A stretch of 64,000 bases of DNA from Streptomyces sp. NBC_00820 (GTDB lineage Bacteria; Actinomycetota; Actinomycetes; Streptomycetales; Streptomycetaceae): NCBI RefSeq assembly GCF_036347055.1, contig NZ_CP108882.1, positions 7,614,001-7,678,000 of the forward strand, in the 5' to 3' direction. The translations under genes and the position numbers were made by a program. A model generated the notes under the pieces. The model did no database searches. It was given only the letters and a program-made list of their open reading frames with translations, and was not told where the DNA came from. How positions within the stretch are numbered: the stretch's first letter is position 1; each line of letters opens with the position of its first letter. Shown one piece after another: positions 32,789-40,200 of the stretch.

Positions 32789-34705
32789 TCAGGGCAGGGT
32801 GCGGCAGAGCAGGGCGGCGGGACCCGGGCGGCTGCCCAGCCGGGTGGTGAAGGCGATCCCGGCGGCGTACTCGTTCACCGCGCACTGGCCCTTGTAATCG
32901 CCGTAGGCGAAGTCACCGCCGGCCGCGTCGGCGGGACGGTTGTCGGACCGGTCGAACCACACCGTGCGCCCACCGCCCGCGAGCGAGCCGCGACCCGGGG
33001 CGCACAGGCCCGCCGAGACACGCTCGCCGCGCACGCTGTAGCCGATGAGGAATCCGCCCGACGGGCACTGGAACTTGGTGTAGCCGGACGCCCAGTCGCC
33101 GCCGGAGGGGACGTACCGCTCGTCGGTGACGACGGTCTGCGTCCCGTCGGCGGCGCGCAGGTCCGCCGTGCCGGCGTCGGTGCACAGGCCGCGGCCCGAG
33201 GTGTGGCCGAGACCGACGAGCCGCAGCCCGTCCGGGCAGGCCGCCTTGCGGGCCCCGTTGTCCCAGTCGCCCGTGGCCCGCACCCGCAGGGACTCCACCG
33301 CGTCGGCGTGATCGGTGCCGAGCATCCGCCAGACGGGTACGGCCGCCACGGGACCGGTCCGGTCCGGCGCGGTCATGAGGTGCTGCCATGCCGTACCGCG
33401 CCAGTCGGCCGGGTCCAGGACGCCGGAGCGGTGCCCCGCGCCGTCGTAGCGCAGCAGCGCCCAGTCGTCGTGCCCCTCGAAGCCCACCAGCGGCCAGTAC
33501 GCGAAGTCGGCGTCGTGGTCGGCGAAGTAGTCGGTGACGTTGGTGAACCAGGTGCGCGCCGCGGTGTTCGTGTCACCCGCGCCGGCGCCGAACTCACTGA
33601 CCCAGACGGGTGCGGTGTAGTGCTGCCCGGACTGCTCCACGAAGAACGCCTCGTCGTCCAGGGCCGCGTCCAGCTCCGCGCGCGTCATGTCCTGGTAGCG
33701 GGGGTCGTGGGTCTCGCCGACCCCCGTGGCGCCGCTGTGGTTCGGGCCCGTGTAGCCGTAGAAGTGGGCCGAGTAGACCAGCTTGTGGGCGTCGACGAGG
33801 GTGTGCGACAGGGTGCGGGCGGGGGTGAGCGTCGGCCGCCCGTGCGGGAAGCCGTCCACGGGCAGCCCGGTCCAGTTGATGCCCTCGATGACGATGAGGA
33901 GGCGCGGGTTGCCCTCGGTGAGGATGCGGTCGGCGGCCAGCTGGGCCGCCGCGTACCAGTCGTGGGCGTCGCCCAGGCCCCAGTTGGGGTCGTCGAGGAT
34001 GTCGCGGCGGACCTCGTTGTACAGGTCGGCGCCGACCACGCGCGGCACGGAGGCGTAGCGGCGGGCCATGAACACCCAGTCGTCGGCCCACTGCGCGGTG
34101 CTCTGGCTGCTGTTCCAGCGCTCGTTGCCGTCGATCCCGCAGCACCAGCGGGACGTGTTGGTGTGGTTGTTGAGGATGACGGCGAACCCGCTCCCGCTGA
34201 GCGCGGCGACCACGGCGTCGTAGACCTCCAGCGGCGTCTTCCCGCGCAGCTGGGGGTTGGCCGCCACCGCGTCGTCGGGAACGGTCGCCGTGGCGTGGAT
34301 CATCTCGTTGGAGAAGGGCAGCCGGACGGTGTTGATCCCCAACTGGTGGAAATCCGCGAGGAGCTGGGAGAGCGGGGCCCGGTCCAGGCCGAGCGGGATG
34401 CCGTGGGAGTCCTGGCCCGCGTGGTGGTTCGCGGGGTCGGAGGCGTTGCCGCTGCCGTTGTACGAGCCCTGCGCGCCGTCCCAGTTGGCGGCCTTCAGCC
34501 GGAACCGGTTGCCGTCGGCGTCGACGACGTAACGGCCCCGGGTCGAAAGCGGCGCGGTCCAGGAGGCGGTGTCCGCGGCCACGGCGGCCAGGGGCGCGGA
34601 CGCACGGGCCGGCTGGGCGGCGGACACCGGCGTGGCGGTGGCGGCGAGGAGCAGTAATCCCGCGCCGGTGACGGCCAGGCGCAGGGAGGGTGGTGCGATC
34701 GGCAT
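32789..34705 (-). CDS. Secreted GH5 glycoside hydrolase with triple C-terminal repeat
   Basis: 638 residues: an export signal (basic start, AGLLLLAATATPVSA), then a GH5-type (beta/alpha)8 domain of about 420 residues with VRLPFSNEM, DLYNEV (acid/base Glu) and VSEFGAG (nucleophile Glu). This points to an endo-glucanase, mannanase or related beta-glycanase. The last 160 residues are three copies of a roughly 48-residue unit that starts GDW or GDF, has a middle Cys (KxxCPxG) and ends in LC. They look like a disulfide-stabilised binding or adhesion module. ATG at 34705 with AAGGGC. Confidence 0.85.
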   Translation of the reverse strand: MPIAPPSLRLAVTGAGLLLLAATATPVSAAQPARASAPLAAVAADTASWTAPLSTRGRYVVDADGNRFRLKAANWDGAQGSYNGSGNASDPANHHAGQDSHGIPLGLDRAPLSQLLADFHQLGINTVRLPFSNEMIHATATVPDDAVAANPQLRGKTPLEVYDAVVAALSGSGFAVILNNHTNTSRWCCGIDGNERWNSSQSTAQWADDWVFMARRYASVPRVVGADLYNEVRRDILDDPNWGLGDAHDWYAAAQLAADRILTEGNPRLLIVIEGINWTGLPVDGFPHGRPTLTPARTLSHTLVDAHKLVYSAHFYGYTGPNHSGATGVGETHDPRYQDMTRAELDAALDDEAFFVEQSGQHYTAPVWVSEFGAGAGDTNTAARTWFTNVTDYFADHDADFAYWPLVGFEGHDDWALLRYDGAGHRSGVLDPADWRGTAWQHLMTAPDRTGPVAAVPVWRMLGTDHADAVESLRVRATGDWDNGARKAACPDGLRLVGLGHTSGRGLCTDAGTADLRAADGTQTVVTDERYVPSGGDWASGYTKFQCPSGGFLIGYSVRGERVSAGLCAPGRGSLAGGGRTVWFDRSDNRPADAAGGDFAYGDYKGQCAVNEYAAGIAFTTRLGSRPGPAALLCRTLP

Positions 34706-34817
34706 GGGGAAGCCCTTGCAGGTCGGGGGGTGGCGGAGCTGCTGAACCGGGGCGAGAGAGCCGCCCCGGCTGCGCGCAGTGTCCACCACCCGGCCCGTCA
34801 CACGGAAGGGCCCGTCA

Positions 34818-34850
34818 CCCCAACTGTGTTGTGAACAAACGGAGTTGGGG
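34818..34850. promoter_or_regulatory. Inverted repeat upstream of the GH5 gene
   Basis: CCCCAACT (34818-34825) and AGTTGGGG (34843-34850) are perfect inverses around an inner TGTT/AACA pair. It is about 115 bp upstream of the GH5 start and just downstream of the small antitoxin-like gene. It may be an operator for the glycanase or a terminator for the upstream gene. It does not match the CebR operator. Confidence 0.5.
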
Positions 34851-34881
34851 CACGACGCCGGACTTCACGGGCCGCCCGCGG

Positions 34882-35097
34882 TCACTTCCCGCGCTCGTCG
34901 TCACCGTTCTGCTCGCCCAGCTTGTCGACGTACTCCTGGGCCTTGTCGACGGCGGTGTCGATCGCGCCGCTGTGCTTGCCGCCGGTCCGGTCGTCGATGA
35001 CGTCGCCGAGCTTCTCCAGGCCGTCGGAGATCTTGTCGCCGTGCTCCTCGGCGATGTCCTCGGCCTTGTCCTTGAGGTTCTTCAGGTTGTCGAACAC
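34882..35097 (-). CDS. Small Rv0909/MT0933-type antitoxin-like protein
   Basis: A 71-residue highly charged helical protein of the MT0933_antitox type (FDNLKNLKDKAEDIAEEHGDK, KLGDVIDDRTGGKH). In mycobacteria a relative is paired with a polyketide-cyclase-like toxin; here no toxin gene is adjacent, and in streptomycetes such proteins are usually found alone. GTG start with GAGG upstream. It may be a stress-related CsbD-like protein rather than a true antitoxin. Confidence 0.72.
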   Translation of the reverse strand: MFDNLKNLKDKAEDIAEEHGDKISDGLEKLGDVIDDRTGGKHSGAIDTAVDKAQEYVDKLGEQNGDDERGK

Positions 35098-35334
35098 GGG
35101 TGCCTCATTTCTCGAAGAGTCCTACGTGAAGGCGTGGTTGCGGACCCCGGCATCATCGCACCGCGCCTGTACGGAGACGGGCGGAATGCCGGATTCGTGG
35201 AACGGGTGAACACGCGAGCGAGAGTGAGGGCCTGGTGAGGTCGACGCCGGTGCGGTGAAGGCCGGGTGAGGTGGTCGAGGCCGGGTGAGGCGACGGCCTT
35301 GTGAGGCGGCGGGACGCTCGGCCATGCTGCGGCG

Positions 35335-35961
35335 ATGACGACCTCCCTCCTCGCCTTCGTCGGCGCGTGCTTCCTGATCGCCATGGTCCCCGGACCCAGC
35401 ACGGTCGTGATCCTGCGCCGGGCGGTGACCGACGGCCGGCGCACCGGCATGGCCACGGTCCTGGGCAACGAGTGCGGGGTGCTGCTGTGGGGCCTCGCCG
35501 CCGCCTTCGGCCTCTCCGTCCTCCTGCTGGCCTCGCAGCTCGCGTACGACCTCATGCGGATCGCCGGTGCCGCGGTGCTGGTGTGGATGGGCGGCCGCGC
35601 GCTCTGGCACGCCCGGCGCGGCGGCGGCCTGCCCGGACAGGAACCCGGGACCGCGCCCCGGGTGTCCCTCCCGCGCGCGTACCGGCAGGGCCTCGTCACC
35701 AACTTCGCCAACCCCAAGGCCGGCGTGTTCGCAGTCTCCTTCCTCCCGCAGTTCGTGCCGCACGGCGCCCCCGTCCTGCCGACCCTGCTCGCCTTCTCGG
35801 TGATCTGGGCCGTCGTCGACCTGATCTGGTACCTGCCGCTCGTCTGGCTCGCCGGACGGGTCGGCGGCGTGCTCGGACGGCCGTCCGTACGCCGCCGCAT
35901 GGAGCAGCTGTCCGGCGCGGTCCTGGTCGGCCTCGGCATACGCCTGGCCGGCCAGGCTTAG
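35335..35961 (+). CDS. LysE/RhtB-family exporter
   Basis: A 208-residue membrane protein with six hydrophobic segments and the LysE/RhtB signature MVPGPSTVVILRRAVTDGRRTGMATVLGN near the start and NFANPKAGVFAVSFLPQF in the middle. Such proteins export amino acids such as lysine, threonine or homoserine lactone. The ATG at 35335 lacks a clear ribosome site. The upstream 110 bp contains repeated GGTGAGG words. The stop codon overlaps the stop of the convergent SpoIIE-domain gene by three bases. Confidence 0.85.
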   Translation: MTTSLLAFVGACFLIAMVPGPSTVVILRRAVTDGRRTGMATVLGNECGVLLWGLAAAFGLSVLLLASQLAYDLMRIAGAAVLVWMGGRALWHARRGGGLPGQEPGTAPRVSLPRAYRQGLVTNFANPKAGVFAVSFLPQFVPHGAPVLPTLLAFSVIWAVVDLIWYLPLVWLAGRVGGVLGRPSVRRRMEQLSGAVLVGLGIRLAGQA

Positions 35962-38099
35962 GCGCTGCCGGCAGCCCCGTCCGGCACGGCCAGCTCGGCC
36001 CAGATGGTCTTGCCGCGGTGCTCCCGGCGGGTGCCCCAGCGCTCGGTGAGCTGTGAGGTGATGGACAGGCCCCGTCCGTGCTCGTCGTCGTCCTCGGCCT
36101 GCCGCAGCTGCGGGGCCGTGCTGCTGTCGTCGGTGACTTCGATGATCAGGGCGTGGTCGCGGACCAGACGCAGCCGGATCGGCCCCTCGGAGTAGCGGAC
36201 GGCGTTGGTGACCAGCTCGCTGACCACCACGGAGGCGGTGAACACGAGGTCGGACAGGCCCCAGTCGCGCAGATGGCGCTCCGTGCGGTGCCGGGCCTCG
36301 CCGACGGCCACCGGATCGTTGGGAAGCGTCCAGGAGGCGACCCGGTCGCCGCCCAGGGCGAACGTGCGGGCGAGCAGCAGCACGCCGTCGCTGGTGGGGT
36401 CCCGCTGCGTCGCCAGGCCCTTCAGGACCGACTCGCAGATCTCCTCCAGCGGACGGTCCTGCGGACGCAGCGCGTCACCGAGGCGGGCGAGCTGCTCCTC
36501 GGAGCCGACGCCGGCGGCATGCAGCAGCACCGGGTTGCACAGCACCATGATCGTGCCCTCGGGCAACTCGGTGCGCACCGACCGGTAGCGTCCCCGGCCG
36601 TGACCCAGCGCGGGGCCGACCGGTACGTGCGCGAAGGCCGGCGCGTCGCCGGGCCGGGCCAGGACCGGCGGCGGATGGCCCGCGCTGGCCAGGGTGCACC
36701 GGCGCGAGACGGGGTCGTACACGGTGTACAGGCAGCTGGTGCCGGAGCGCCGGCTGTCCAGGGTGTCCTCGGGGTGGCGCGACTCCTCCGCGTCGAGGCG
36801 GGTGACCAGCTCGTGGACGCGTTCCAGGACCTCCTCGGGCGGGAGGTCGAGGGAGGCCAGGGCGCCGATGGCGGCCCGCATCCCGCCCATGGTGACGGCG
36901 GCCCGGATGCCCCGGGTGGGCGGCTCCCCGACGACCAGCGCCACCCGCGCCCCCGACAGCGGGATGATGTCGAACCAGTCCCCGCTGGTGCTGCTGGGCA
37001 GATAGCTGTGCGCCGTCTGGACCGCGTCGTGCCCGGGCACGTGCGGGGGCCGCAGACTGGACTGGAGGATCCGCGCGACGGACCGTTCGCGCGTGTACAG
37101 CCGGGCGTTGTCCAGGCACAGCGCGGTGTGGCGGGCCAGTTCCCCGGCCAGCCTGAGGTCGTCGGTGTCGAACGGCACGGGGGTGAAGGGGCGGTAGAAC
37201 CGGACCAGGCCCAGGACCCCGCCACGCGCGCACAGCGGCACCGCCAGATGCGCGTGGGCGGTTCCCTCCGGCACCAGCTTGTGCCCCGTGGCCCGCGCCT
37301 CCTCCGGCGACCGCCCGCTGATCAGCAGCGCCCGCCGTTTCGCGAGGATGTGCCGGTAGCGGTCGGTGAGCGTGGGTTCCAGCACGCCGCCCAGCTCCGG
37401 CGCGTGGCGTCCGTCGGCCGGATGGACACAGCGGTAGCCGGCACAGCGCAGCAACAGCCTGTGCCCGAGGGAGTTCGGGGAGGGGACGTCGCCCCGCAGC
37501 ACCGAGTCCAGCACGTCCACGATCGTGACGTCGGCCAGGCCCGGCACGCTGACGTCCGCGAGTTCCTGTGCCGTGGGCACGATGTCCAGGCTGGAGCCGA
37601 TCCGCACACCGGCGTCGCGCAGCACGCCGAGCCGGACCCGCGCGCGATAGCGGTCCGTGACGTCCTCCACGGTGAGCGCGAGCCCACGGACGCCGTCCCC
37701 CGCGATCCCCAGCCGGAACGCCGAGACCGTCAGCACCCGGACCGGAGTCTGTGCCGAGTCGGGCGTCCTGACCTCGACGCCCGTCGCGGCGGTCCCGGTG
37801 GCCAGCACCTCGCGCAGCACGGCCTCGACGGACTTGTGGTGCAGCCCCCGGGCCCAGTGTCCGAGCGTCCGGCCGAGCGCTCCCTCCAGCGGGAACGCCC
37901 CGCCGCGCCGGGCGGCGTCGTTGAAGCCCACCAGGCGCAGGTCGTCGTCGAGGACGTACAGCGGCTGCGGGCAGTCGGAGAACAGCGCTCCGAGAACGGC
38001 CTCGTCGAATCCGCGCCCCGGATCCGCGGCCATGTTCCGCGATGCGTTCACCATTCCAGACTGCGCCCGGGAAAGCCGACGTGCCGTGCGGGCGTCCAC
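35958..38099 (-). CDS. PAS-GAF-SpoIIE-HATPase protein with a degenerate phosphatase site
   Basis: 713 residues: a PAS-like domain (about 30-150, with LYVLDDDLRLVGFND), GAF (about 165-335), a PP2C/SpoIIE domain (about 355-580) and a C-terminal HATPase (SELVTNAVRYSEG, DEHGRGLSI). Streptomyces use such proteins to tune anti-anti-sigma factors. In the phosphatase domain the usual VVGDVxGHG is VVGEPPTRG, the usual YTDGLVE is CNPVLLH, and the usual DDVALL is SDGVLL. Several Mn-binding Asp residues are therefore lost, and only GDWFD is normal. It is likely a sensor or kinase-only protein. Start is uncertain: GTG at 38099, or ATG at 38054. Confidence 0.87.
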   Translation of the reverse strand: MDARTARRLSRAQSGMVNASRNMAADPGRGFDEAVLGALFSDCPQPLYVLDDDLRLVGFNDAARRGGAFPLEGALGRTLGHWARGLHHKSVEAVLREVLATGTAATGVEVRTPDSAQTPVRVLTVSAFRLGIAGDGVRGLALTVEDVTDRYRARVRLGVLRDAGVRIGSSLDIVPTAQELADVSVPGLADVTIVDVLDSVLRGDVPSPNSLGHRLLLRCAGYRCVHPADGRHAPELGGVLEPTLTDRYRHILAKRRALLISGRSPEEARATGHKLVPEGTAHAHLAVPLCARGGVLGLVRFYRPFTPVPFDTDDLRLAGELARHTALCLDNARLYTRERSVARILQSSLRPPHVPGHDAVQTAHSYLPSSTSGDWFDIIPLSGARVALVVGEPPTRGIRAAVTMGGMRAAIGALASLDLPPEEVLERVHELVTRLDAEESRHPEDTLDSRRSGTSCLYTVYDPVSRRCTLASAGHPPPVLARPGDAPAFAHVPVGPALGHGRGRYRSVRTELPEGTIMVLCNPVLLHAAGVGSEEQLARLGDALRPQDRPLEEICESVLKGLATQRDPTSDGVLLLARTFALGGDRVASWTLPNDPVAVGEARHRTERHLRDWGLSDLVFTASVVVSELVTNAVRYSEGPIRLRLVRDHALIIEVTDDSSTAPQLRQAEDDDEHGRGLSITSQLTERWGTRREHRGKTIWAELAVPDGAAGSA

Positions 38100-38136
38100 T
38101 CATGCGGTGTTCCCGTCCGTGTGCCAAGCTCGAATC

Positions 38137-38721
38137 ATGACTGCTCCCGCAAACACGACCGGAACCAACGACACCACGCTGTATTACGGTGATCTGAGCG
38201 CCCCCCATGACCTTCAGGTGTTCATGGAGATGCGCGACCGGGCGAGTGCCGAGGTGGCCAAGACCCTGCTGGACACCATCCGCCAGGGCGCCGACCAGGG
38301 TAAGTTCGTCGTCAAGTTCCATTTCGCGGAGACGATCGACGACACGGTCGGCGGTTGCGGCTCGCAGCGTGCCGTGAGCGCGCTCGCCGCGGCCAGCGAC
38401 GAGGGACAGAAGCAGTTCATCGAGTACATGGCGGCGCTCTTCGCCGCCCAGCCCTTCCCGCCCGGTGACGACAAGTTCGCCGAGGCCTCGGTGCTGCTTT
38501 CGGTGGCTGACAAGGTGGACGGACTGCGGTCCGACACGTTCGACCAGAAGATCACGGACAAGACCTATCTGACCTGGGCCGGGGAATCCATCGGGAATTT
38601 CGGTTCCTTCGGCCTGCCGGGAACACCGGCCGTCTGGTACGACAAGGAGAACATTCCCGTCGTGACCGTCGAGGGCGACGTCGATATCACCGCGCAGAAA
38701 TTCCTGGACGACATCAAGTGA
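38137..38721 (+). CDS. DsbA-like thioredoxin-fold protein lacking CxxC
   Basis: A 194-residue cytoplasmic protein of the DsbA/Thioredoxin_4 type (YYGDLSAPHDLQVFMEMRD, FHFAETIDDTVGG, SQRAVSALAAASDEGQKQFIEYM, GLPGTPAVWYD with the cis-proline). Where relatives have CPYC there is MRDRAS, so the redox site is gone; the only cysteine is in VGGCGSQ. It may be a chaperone or binding protein. It ends 16 bp before moaC in the same direction, indicating cotranscription. The ATG at 38137 is chosen because it gives the family N-terminus. Confidence 0.82.
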   Translation: MTAPANTTGTNDTTLYYGDLSAPHDLQVFMEMRDRASAEVAKTLLDTIRQGADQGKFVVKFHFAETIDDTVGGCGSQRAVSALAAASDEGQKQFIEYMAALFAAQPFPPGDDKFAEASVLLSVADKVDGLRSDTFDQKITDKTYLTWAGESIGNFGSFGLPGTPAVWYDKENIPVVTVEGDVDITAQKFLDDIK

Positions 38722-38737
38722 CGGCAAGCCGCGGATC

Positions 38738-39223
38738 ATGGGTACGCAGGACCGACTGACGCACATCGACGAGGCGGGCGCGGCCCGGATGGTCGACGTT
38801 TCCGGGAAGGACGTGACCGCGCGTACCGCCCGTGCCAGTGGCCGGGTTCTCGTCTCGCCCCGGGTGATCGAGCTGCTGCGCGGCGAGGGTGTCCCCAAGG
38901 GTGACGCCCTGGCGACCGCGCGGATCGCGGGGATCATGGGTGCCAAGCGCACTCCGGACCTGATCCCGCTGTGCCATCCGCTGTCGGTGTCGGGTGTGAC
39001 ACTGGACCTGTCGGTCGCGGACGACGCCGTGGAGATCTACGCCACCGTGAGGACGGCGGACCGTACGGGTGTCGAGATGGAGGCGCTGACGGCGGTGTCC
39101 GTCGCCGCGCTGACCGTGATCGACATGGTGAAGGCGGTCGACAAGGGAGCGGTCATCACGGACGTACGGGTGGAGGAGAAGACGGGCGGCAAGTCCGGCC
39201 ACTGGCAGCGCACTGCGTCCTGA
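38738..39223 (+). CDS. moaC: Cyclic pyranopterin monophosphate synthase
   Basis: 161 residues. With MoaA it makes the first pterin intermediate of molybdenum cofactor, cyclic pyranopterin monophosphate. Conserved stretches: MVDVSGKDVTARTA, GDALATARIAGIMGAKRT, LIPLCHPL, DRTGVEMEALTAVSVAALTVIDM and the active-site Lys in EEKTGGKSG. Full length. It is separated from the other moa genes (42838-46425) by four unrelated genes and lies on the other strand. Confidence 0.95.
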   Translation: MGTQDRLTHIDEAGAARMVDVSGKDVTARTARASGRVLVSPRVIELLRGEGVPKGDALATARIAGIMGAKRTPDLIPLCHPLSVSGVTLDLSVADDAVEIYATVRTADRTGVEMEALTAVSVAALTVIDMVKAVDKGAVITDVRVEEKTGGKSGHWQRTAS

Positions 39224-39349
39224 TGCCCGCTCACACGGACAAGGCGGCGCGGAAAGGTGCGCAGCGCCCCGTCCTGGGTAGGGAACGAGCGCCGGGCCGC
39301 ACGCGCGGCAGGGCGCTCGACTCGTGGACAGGGAAGGGGTGGTGGCGTC

Positions 39350-39739
39350 ATGTCGCTGGAGCAGGCCGCCGGGGGAACGGTGCAGGCGGTCGTGGTGTAC
39401 GACGGCAGACTGCTGATGGTGGCGGAGCACGCGGAACACGAGGACTGGGAACTGCCCGCCGGCACCCCGGAACCGGCCGAGTCCCCGCACGCCACCGCGG
39501 AGCGCGTCGTCTACGAGCTCACCGGTTACCTCGTCGACGGCTCCCAGGCACTGGAACCGCGCGAGGCGGGGGAGCCGGTCGCGGTGGCAGCGGTGGTGTG
39601 CCAGCTGCTCAGCGAGTCCCCGTCCGGCGGCGGCAGCCTCCCGGCGGAGCAACAGCGCTGGGCCCCGTTCGCGGAGGCGGCCCGCCTCCCGCTGCCCGGA
39701 GCCGTACGCGACTACCTCCAGGGACACACTCCCGTGTGA
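39350..39739 (+). CDS. Nudix-fold protein with an incomplete Nudix box
   Basis: 129 residues. VVVYDGRLLMVAEHAEHEDWELPAG is the normal entry to a Nudix domain. The box that follows (GTPEPAESPHATAERVVYELTGY) lacks part of the required REUxEE pattern (RVVYEL), so metal-dependent hydrolysis is doubtful. ATG at 39350 with GGGAAGGGG upstream. It lies downstream of moaC in the same direction, 126 bp apart. Confidence 0.7.
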   Translation: MSLEQAAGGTVQAVVVYDGRLLMVAEHAEHEDWELPAGTPEPAESPHATAERVVYELTGYLVDGSQALEPREAGEPVAVAAVVCQLLSESPSGGGSLPAEQQRWAPFAEAARLPLPGAVRDYLQGHTPV

Positions 39740-39760
39740 GCGGGGCGCCGTCCGTCCGGA

Positions 39761-40129
39761 TCAGTCGTCCGTCGTCTCCGGCGCCTGCACGAGGAACCGC
39801 CGGCGGTCGACGATCGCCCGGTCGATCTCGCCCCTGGCCACGAGTGCGCCCGAGCCGTCGACGGCCCGCACGGCGAACGTGAGCCTTCGGCCCGGCACGG
39901 ACGGCGGCGACTCGGCGGTCACCTCCACATGGCCGCCCACGCGCGTGGCGCGCAGGTGTTCCACGCGTACGGCGGTGCCCACCGTCGTGAGGCCCGGCCC
40001 GGTGAACGGCATGGTGGCCCGTACCGTCGCCGCCTCCATCCACGCGATCAGGCGCGGGGTGGCGAGCACGGGAACGTCGCCGCTGCCCATGGCCGCCGCG
40101 GTGTCGGCATCGGTCACCTCGTGGCGCAT
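39761..40129 (-). CDS. FlK-like hot-dog thioesterase
   Basis: A 122-residue hot-dog protein similar to fluoroacetyl-CoA thioesterase FlK and relatives. It keeps candidate Thr-Glu-His catalytic residues in LATPRLIAWMEAATVRA (Thr 24, Glu 32) and VEHLRAT (His about 57). Most FlK-like proteins in non-fluoroacetate producers are housekeeping acyl-CoA thioesterases of unknown substrate. Convergent with the Nudix gene. Confidence 0.75.
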   Translation of the reverse strand: MRHEVTDADTAAAMGSGDVPVLATPRLIAWMEAATVRATMPFTGPGLTTVGTAVRVEHLRATRVGGHVEVTAESPPSVPGRRLTFAVRAVDGSGALVARGEIDRAIVDRRRFLVQAPETTDD

Positions 40130-40200
40130 CGCACCACGCTAACGTCACCGGGCCCGCGGCGGACGTCACCGGCGCGCCGCTCTTTCGTGCCCTTTCGTCC

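Noticed and set aside
34882..35097. A toxin-antitoxin pair
   Set aside because: Only the antitoxin-like protein is present; neither neighbour resembles a toxin.
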